Below are positions 63,174-64,000 of a stretch of 64,000 bases of DNA, one piece after another (the stretch's first letter is position 1; each line of letters opens with the position of its first letter). A program made the translations under genes and the position numbers. Where the stretch lies: positions 1-64,000 of the forward strand of contig CAIVPR010000027.1 in NCBI GenBank assembly GCA_903907865.1, given 5' to 3'. The DNA comes from an uncultured Acidobacteriia bacterium (lineage in GTDB: Bacteria > Acidobacteriota > Terriglobia > Bryobacterales > Bryobacteraceae). The notes under the pieces are model-generated. The model was not told where the DNA came from, did no database searches, and saw nothing but the letters and a program-made list of their open reading frames with translations.

Positions 63174-63261
63174 GTGTCTTTTCTCCTGCGAGTTGATTGA
63201 ATTACTGTCTGCGAGCGTTAGAGAACCAAGCGTTGAACCACCTTGACGGTGAGCCCTGCCA

Positions 63262-64000
63262 TTACTGGCTGAGCGTGAAGTTCACGTCGATGGTCGTGAT
63301 CACTTCGACGGCGTCGCCGTTGAGAAGCGTCGGCCTGTACTGCCATTGCACAACCGCGGCCTGGGCAGCGGCAACCAGCAGCGGGGGGCCGCTGATGAGC
63401 TTGAGATTCTGGATCGTACCGTCCTTGGCGATCATGGCCTCGAACTTCACGGTACCTTGAACACGTGCCGCCTTTGCGAGCGGGGGATAGACGGGCTTGG
63501 GCTGACGGATGAGGTTGGCCTGCTGCACGTTTCCACCGACGCGGATCGGCTTGTTTTCCACCGGCTTCGGCTTGGGGGCCGGAGGCGGAGGGGGAGGCGG
63601 AGGAGCCGCCGGGAGGCCGCCAATGATGCCACCGAGCACGCCGCCCGATACGCCGCCGGGCACGCCGCCCGGGACACCACCGACCACGCCGGCCACCATG
63701 GGGGCCTCGTCCTCGGTGATCATCTTGATTTCCTTGGGAACGGTCTTCGGAGCGACGATCTGGTTCAACACCATCGTGCGCTTCACCTTGACCACCTTCA
63801 CGGCCTGGGGAGGAGGCGGAGGGGGAGGAGGCGGAGGCGGCGGAGGTGCCGTCAGGAAGGTCGAAAGCTGCGCCGCCGGCAGGGCCTCGAAGTAGATCAG
63901 CGGAATGATCACGAGGATGATGACCGCGACGACCTGTATCAACAGCGACAGGAGGATCGTGTATGGCTTGCTTGTTTTTCCTGTACCGTCAACGAATGTC
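63262..64000 (-). CDS. TonB family energy transducer (5' end beyond window)
   Basis: The frame is open to the right edge, so the N-terminus is missing. Visible parts are a short cytosolic start (TGKTSKPYT), a transmembrane helix (ILLSLLIQVVAVIILVIIPL), a run of 13 prolines (about 63820-63860), VVKVKRT, a glycine-valine repeat (VGGVPGGVPGGVSGGV) and another proline run. The C-terminal TonB domain has QPKPVYPPLAKAARVQGTVKFEAMIAKDG and VVQWQYRPTLLNGDAVEV. TonB couples the ExbB-ExbD motor to receptors such as the Oar-like proteins. Confidence 0.93.
   Translation of the reverse strand, partial: TFVDGTGKTSKPYTILLSLLIQVVAVIILVIIPLIYFEALPAAQLSTFLTAPPPPPPPPPPPPPQAVKVVKVKRTMVLNQIVAPKTVPKEIKMITEDEAPMVAGVVGGVPGGVPGGVSGGVLGGIIGGLPAAPPPPPPPPAPKPKPVENKPIRVGGNVQQANLIRQPKPVYPPLAKAARVQGTVKFEAMIAKDGTIQNLKLISGPPLLVAAAQAAVVQWQYRPTLLNGDAVEVITTIDVNFTLSQ

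Overview
The window is high-GC bacterial chromosome with dense, mostly short-spaced genes. It most likely comes from an Acidobacteriota genome of the Bryobacterales/Solibacterales type. This is inferred from gene content: two very large Oar-like TonB-dependent receptors with an N-terminal carboxypeptidase-regulatory domain, two Ser/Thr kinases with TPR tails (one coupled to an ECF sigma factor), a TonB-ExbB-ExbD-ExbD-TPR-TPR cluster, and several signal-peptide proteins of types common in that phylum. No rRNA, tRNA or other taxonomic marker was seen, so the assignment is provisional.

Layout. 0-8 kb: a secreted glycine-rich protein, Lon protease, a DUF433/DUF5615 toxin-antitoxin pair, a NagX-like membrane acyltransferase, adenylate kinase overlapping a GlcD-type FAD oxidase. 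8-20 kb: Oar-like receptor 1, a MNT/HEPN toxin-antitoxin pair, a beta-propeller protein, a divergent MraZ/AbrB-like protein, a cysteine-synthase-like enzyme, a DJ-1/PfpI protein, an ABC exporter operon, DinB and SMP-30 proteins. 20-27.7 kb (minus strand): Oar-like receptor 2, a small membrane protein, a TIM-barrel epimerase and a Tat-exported sulfatase, then a cobalt-type nitrile hydratase operon (alpha, beta, and an activator fused to a ferredoxin-like domain). 27.9-35.9 kb: a GNAT-PUA/ASCH gene pair, a coiled-coil membrane protein, a beta-CASP nuclease, an ECF sigma/putative anti-sigma pair, a PhyH dioxygenase, a frameshifted Rpn-family gene and a DUF4920 protein. 35.9-41.2 kb: a Ser/Thr kinase overlapping a pyrR-pyrB-pyrC pyrimidine operon.

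41.1-44.2 kb is the most unusual part. The 3' end of pyrC is followed by about 3 kb holding two membrane-protein genes on the opposite strand and a decayed PIN-type toxin-antitoxin pair. This stretch is punctuated by an exact 30-bp repeat of pyrC sequence (41098-41127 and 43276-43305) and ends in a diverged copy of the whole pyrC tail (about 43925-44165). It looks like an insertion hot spot in the 3' end of pyrC, possibly two tandem cassettes, although no recombinase gene is present.

44.2-53.8 kb: a SEC-C protein, a UPF0182 membrane protein with a coupled small membrane protein, a second Ser/Thr kinase coupled to its ECF sigma factor, a LarA-like protein and a DUF4097 protein. 53.9-64 kb is a minus-strand run. 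Read in the direction of transcription it is tonB (cut by the window edge), exbB, two exbD genes, two paralogous TPR genes, relA/spoT, a DUF971 gene, then response regulator - PhoR-like histidine kinase - second response regulator. A PhoP/OmpR-type direct repeat lies before the last regulator. The Ton motor genes would power outer-membrane receptors such as the two Oar-like proteins; the (p)ppGpp and two-component genes downstream suggest a nutrient-sensing block.
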